A stretch of DNA of 6,805 bases, from contig JAFAZU010000544.1 in assembly GCA_019239585.1 (NCBI GenBank), forward strand, positions 1-6,805. Direction: 5' to 3'. Positions 5,237 through 6,805 of this stretch are shown piece by piece; the first letter of the stretch is position 1; each line of letters opens with the position of its first letter. Under the pieces are notes generated by a model. The model did not search any database. It was not told the DNA's origin and worked only from the letters and a program-made list of their open reading frames with translations. A program made the translations under genes and the position numbers. The DNA comes from Acidobacteriaceae bacterium (lineage in GTDB: Bacteria > Acidobacteriota > Terriglobia > Bryobacterales > Bryobacteraceae).

Positions 5237-6103
5237 TCAGGCCGACTTATCGGCTTCAGCCGTCGCAGCGAACTGTGCAAGGTCCCGATTTAATTGTTTC
5301 TGATGGGTGAAATACAGACCATGTGGTCCTCCTGCGTATATGTGAAGGCGGGCACCGGGAATCAGCGCTGCGGCTGGCTGGCCCGTTAACTCCAGAGGGG
5401 CCGAAGCGTCGCTATCACCATGAATGATCAGTGTAGGGATTTGTATGCGCGATAACTCGTCGCGGAAATCGGTAGACGTTTGAATCCTGCTCAACTCAAC
5501 CGCTGCCTGCAGGGAGGTTTGGGTCATCATGCGCAAGGTCCAGTCAATGACCGCTCTCGGCGTGCCGGGAACGAAATAGGGCTTCGCGTTGGCTTCTGCC
5601 CAGCCCGGAAAATCTTGGGCAAAAGCGAGACGGAGCTGATCAAAGATTGCTCCGTCGATGCCTTCAGGATGATCCGGCGTTTTGAGCAGAAAAGGAATCG
5701 CAGCCGGTGCGAGAAACGCGATGCGGACAACTCGTTCCGTCCCATATCTCGTCAAGTAGCGCACGATTTCACCGCTTGCGAAGGAGTGGGCGACCACGGT
5801 CGCCCTTCTTGCGTCCAGCGTACCGAGGACGGCTGCGAGATCATCGGCGAGCGTGTCGAAATCGTAACCCTTCCCCGGATCGCTCGATCGGCCATGACCA
5901 CGGCGGTCATAGGCGATACATCGAAATCCCTGCTGAGAGAGCGGCTGCATTTGATAGGCCCACATCTCGGAGTTGAGTGTCCAACCCGCGAGGAAGACGA
6001 GCGGCTGACCACAGCCCCATTCCCGGTAGAACAAGGCAACGTCGTCGCGGGTCCGAATTAAATTGGGATCTGTTTTCATGACAAGCGGCGTAGTCGTGCT
6101 CAT
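5237..6103 (-). CDS. Alpha/beta hydrolase (non-heme chloroperoxidase/esterase-like)
   Basis: A 288-residue cytoplasmic-type alpha/beta hydrolase. Residues 34-40 (PLVFLAG) lead into the oxyanion segment GWTLNSEMW. CIAYDRRGHGRSSDP (62-76) is the classic turn before the nucleophile. The elbow is VVAHSFASGEIVRYL with Ser107; it has Ala in place of the more usual GHSMGG glycines. IPTLIIHGDSDASAPLE (222-238) supplies the acid, probably Asp232, and GGPHGLYFTH (258-267) the base, His261. All three catalytic residues are thus present. The closest named relatives are esterases annotated as non-heme chloroperoxidases; the substrate is unknown. Its ATG overlaps the stop of the upstream NTF2-like gene as ATGA (6103-6100), so the two are translationally coupled. 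The closing 10-15 residues are Ala-rich and variable. Confidence 0.87.
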   Translation of the reverse strand: MSTTTPLVMKTDPNLIRTRDDVALFYREWGCGQPLVFLAGWTLNSEMWAYQMQPLSQQGFRCIAYDRRGHGRSSDPGKGYDFDTLADDLAAVLGTLDARRATVVAHSFASGEIVRYLTRYGTERVVRIAFLAPAAIPFLLKTPDHPEGIDGAIFDQLRLAFAQDFPGWAEANAKPYFVPGTPRAVIDWTLRMMTQTSLQAAVELSRIQTSTDFRDELSRIQIPTLIIHGDSDASAPLELTGQPAAALIPGARLHIYAGGPHGLYFTHQKQLNRDLAQFAATAEADKSA

Positions 6104-6483
6104 TGTTGTTTCTCGGGAACGGCTGGTTGTGGTGCGAAGTTGAGGAAGCCGGTCACCTTCCGCAACAAGCCATCACAAGTCACGCCGAAATCAACTCCGC
6201 CTGCAATCGGTGCACCCCCGTCAGGTCCCAATACCCAAGCGAAGCGAAGGCAATCATGGTGCGCATCGACGTCGCTCGTGCGTTGAAACTGCCAGCCAGG
6301 AAATTTCTTTTGAACACCTTCGATCATCGTGTTGATTCCGCTCTTTCCCACTCCCTCCATCACCGGGTCGAGGTACAGCGCGTCATCCGTCCATGTGCGA
6401 TCGATTAAGTCTTTTCGGCGCGGCGCGTCCGTTTCATTCCAAGCCGCTATGTAGCGATCAACGAGTTCGGTTGGTGAAGTCAT
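6100..6483 (-). CDS. SnoaL/NTF2-like family protein, first gene of operon
   Basis: A 127-residue NTF2-like protein. It opens with ELVDRYIAAWNETDAPRRKD (6-25), then LIDRTWTDDALYLDPVMEG (26-44), the usual helix and first strand. GINTMIEGVQKKFPGWQFQR (49-68) follows. The sheet DVDAHHDCLRFAWVLGPDG (71-89), VDFGVTCDGLLRKVTGFLNF (97-116) closes the pocket. Asp39 and the His75-His76 pair are candidates for pocket residues. It is a different subgroup from the NTF2-like gene at 413-874. The start ATG 6483 follows AGGAG by eight bases. It heads an operon with the alpha/beta hydrolase and is divergent from the XRE regulator, whose likely operator lies 47 bases upstream of this start. An isomerase, dehydratase or ligand-binding role for a small organic compound is an inference. 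Confidence 0.85.
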   Translation of the reverse strand: MTSPTELVDRYIAAWNETDAPRRKDLIDRTWTDDALYLDPVMEGVGKSGINTMIEGVQKKFPGWQFQRTSDVDAHHDCLRFAWVLGPDGGAPIAGGVDFGVTCDGLLRKVTGFLNFAPQPAVPEKQQ

Positions 6484-6493
6484 TTCTTCTCTC

Positions 6494-6509
6494 CTGATGT
6501 CATCATCAG
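6494..6509. repeat. Inverted repeat touching the ribosome binding site
   Basis: CTGATG, spacer TCAT, CATCAG are perfect 6-bp arms. On the minus strand, as mRNA, the hairpin would end immediately before the GGAG of the NTF2-like gene's Shine-Dalgarno. It could act as an RNA hairpin next to the ribosome binding site or as a second operator for the divergent region. Confidence 0.35.
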
Positions 6510-6529
6510 ATGTTTCGAGCCCTTTGTCG

Positions 6530-6546
6530 ATTACCTCCCAGGTAAT
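6530..6546. promoter_or_regulatory. 17-bp palindrome, probable operator of the XRE regulator
   Basis: ATTACCT-CCC-AGGTAAT has perfect 7-bp arms around three bases. It lies almost centrally in the 97-bp gap between the divergent operon (start 6483) and the XRE gene (start 6581). One-component XRE regulators commonly bind such a site between themselves and their divergent target, repressing both. No second copy was found in the window. Confidence 0.65.
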
Positions 6547-6580
6547 GGAAGCGGTTTAGCTGGCGCGGTATTGTCGAAAC

Positions 6581-6805
6581 ATGGCCGCTCCGATGGCCCA
6601 CGCAGGCACGTTGCTCCGGGACTGGCGCTTTCGTCGGCGACTCAGCCAACTCGAGTTGGCCTGTGAAGTCGGGATTTCAACCCGGCACCTCAGCTTCCTG
6701 GAGACCGGACGATCACAGCCGAGTCGGGAGATGGTTTTACGTCTCGCAGAATGGCTGGGAGTTCCCTTGCGCGAACGCAATACGATTCTACTCGCGGCTG
6801 GCTAC
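6581..6805 (+). CDS. MmyB-type XRE family transcriptional regulator, N-terminal part
   Basis: Seventy-five codons run from ATG 6581 to the right edge without a stop. LLRDWRFRRRLSQLELACEV (11-30) and GISTRHLSFLETGRSQPSRE (31-50) form the five-helix Cro/C1 helix-turn-helix; the recognition helix is around STRHLSFLETGR. MVLRLAEWLGVPLRERNTIL and LAAGY complete it. The motif RERN-LLLAAGY is characteristic of the group whose C-terminal half is an MmyB-like ligand-binding domain, which would lie beyond the window. A second in-frame ATG at 6593 is an alternative start; neither has a good Shine-Dalgarno. The gene is divergent from the NTF2-like/hydrolase operon and probably controls it through the palindrome at 6530-6546. 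The ligand is unknown. Confidence 0.85.
   Translation, partial: MAAPMAHAGTLLRDWRFRRRLSQLELACEVGISTRHLSFLETGRSQPSREMVLRLAEWLGVPLRERNTILLAAGY

Noticed and set aside
5480..6061. Plus-strand ORF of 193 codons opposite the alpha/beta hydrolase
   Set aside because: Antisense to a frame with an intact Ser-Asp-His triad; no motifs of its own.
6556..6780. Minus-strand ORF of 74 codons at the right end
   Set aside because: Antisense to a clear XRE helix-turn-helix on the plus strand.
1..6805. Insertion sequence, CRISPR array, toxin-antitoxin pair or phage defence system
   Set aside because: No transposase motif, spaced direct repeats, or recognisable toxin or defence domain was found on either strand.

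Overview
The window looks like a chromosomal stretch from a free-living, probably soil-dwelling bacterium. DNA is moderately GC-rich by eye. The N-terminus of the left-edge sensor kinase, and the mix of small NTF2-like, SRPBCC and hydrolase genes around one-component regulators, resemble Acidobacteriota genomes. That placement is an inference from gene content only. I see no rRNA, tRNA, CRISPR array, transposase, phage gene or origin.

Layout. 1-198 (minus): N-terminus of a membrane sensor kinase cut by the window edge. 413-874 (minus): SnoaL/NTF2-like protein, followed in frame by a 22-codon open tail after its stop. 926-1355 (minus): TPR-protein remnant broken by frame changes. 1390-1971 (minus): an SRPBCC protein and a tiny downstream ORF with its own Shine-Dalgarno. 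1972-2145: intergenic DNA with two overlapping 13-nt palindromes. 2146-2987 (plus): AraC-family regulator split by an apparent one-base deletion near 2586, with a Cys/His-rich patch in its sensor domain. 2988-3246: a short coding-like remnant and small inverted repeats. 3247-3684 (plus): DUF6924-type protein. 3685-3869: convergent intergenic DNA with a bulged hairpin. 3870-5000 (minus): secreted PHB-depolymerase/feruloyl-esterase-like hydrolase. 5237-6483 (minus): two-gene operon, NTF2-like protein then alpha/beta hydrolase, overlapping by ATGA. 6581-6805 (plus): N-terminus of an MmyB-type XRE regulator, divergent from that operon, with a 17-bp palindrome between them.

How they may work together. 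The clearest functional unit is the right-hand module: a divergent XRE regulator, a palindromic operator candidate, and a translationally coupled NTF2-like/alpha-beta hydrolase pair. It probably handles a small organic substrate. A second possible unit is the AraC regulator divergent from the SRPBCC gene. The left and middle of the window look eroded: two genes have reading-frame breaks, there are orphan coding-like tails, and the esterase has an Asp where relatives usually carry the catalytic His. This is either real gene decay or indel and substitution errors in the assembly. I found no convincing new multi-gene system. The best leads are the 17-bp operator module, the Cys/His patch in the AraC sensor domain, and the substituted esterase.
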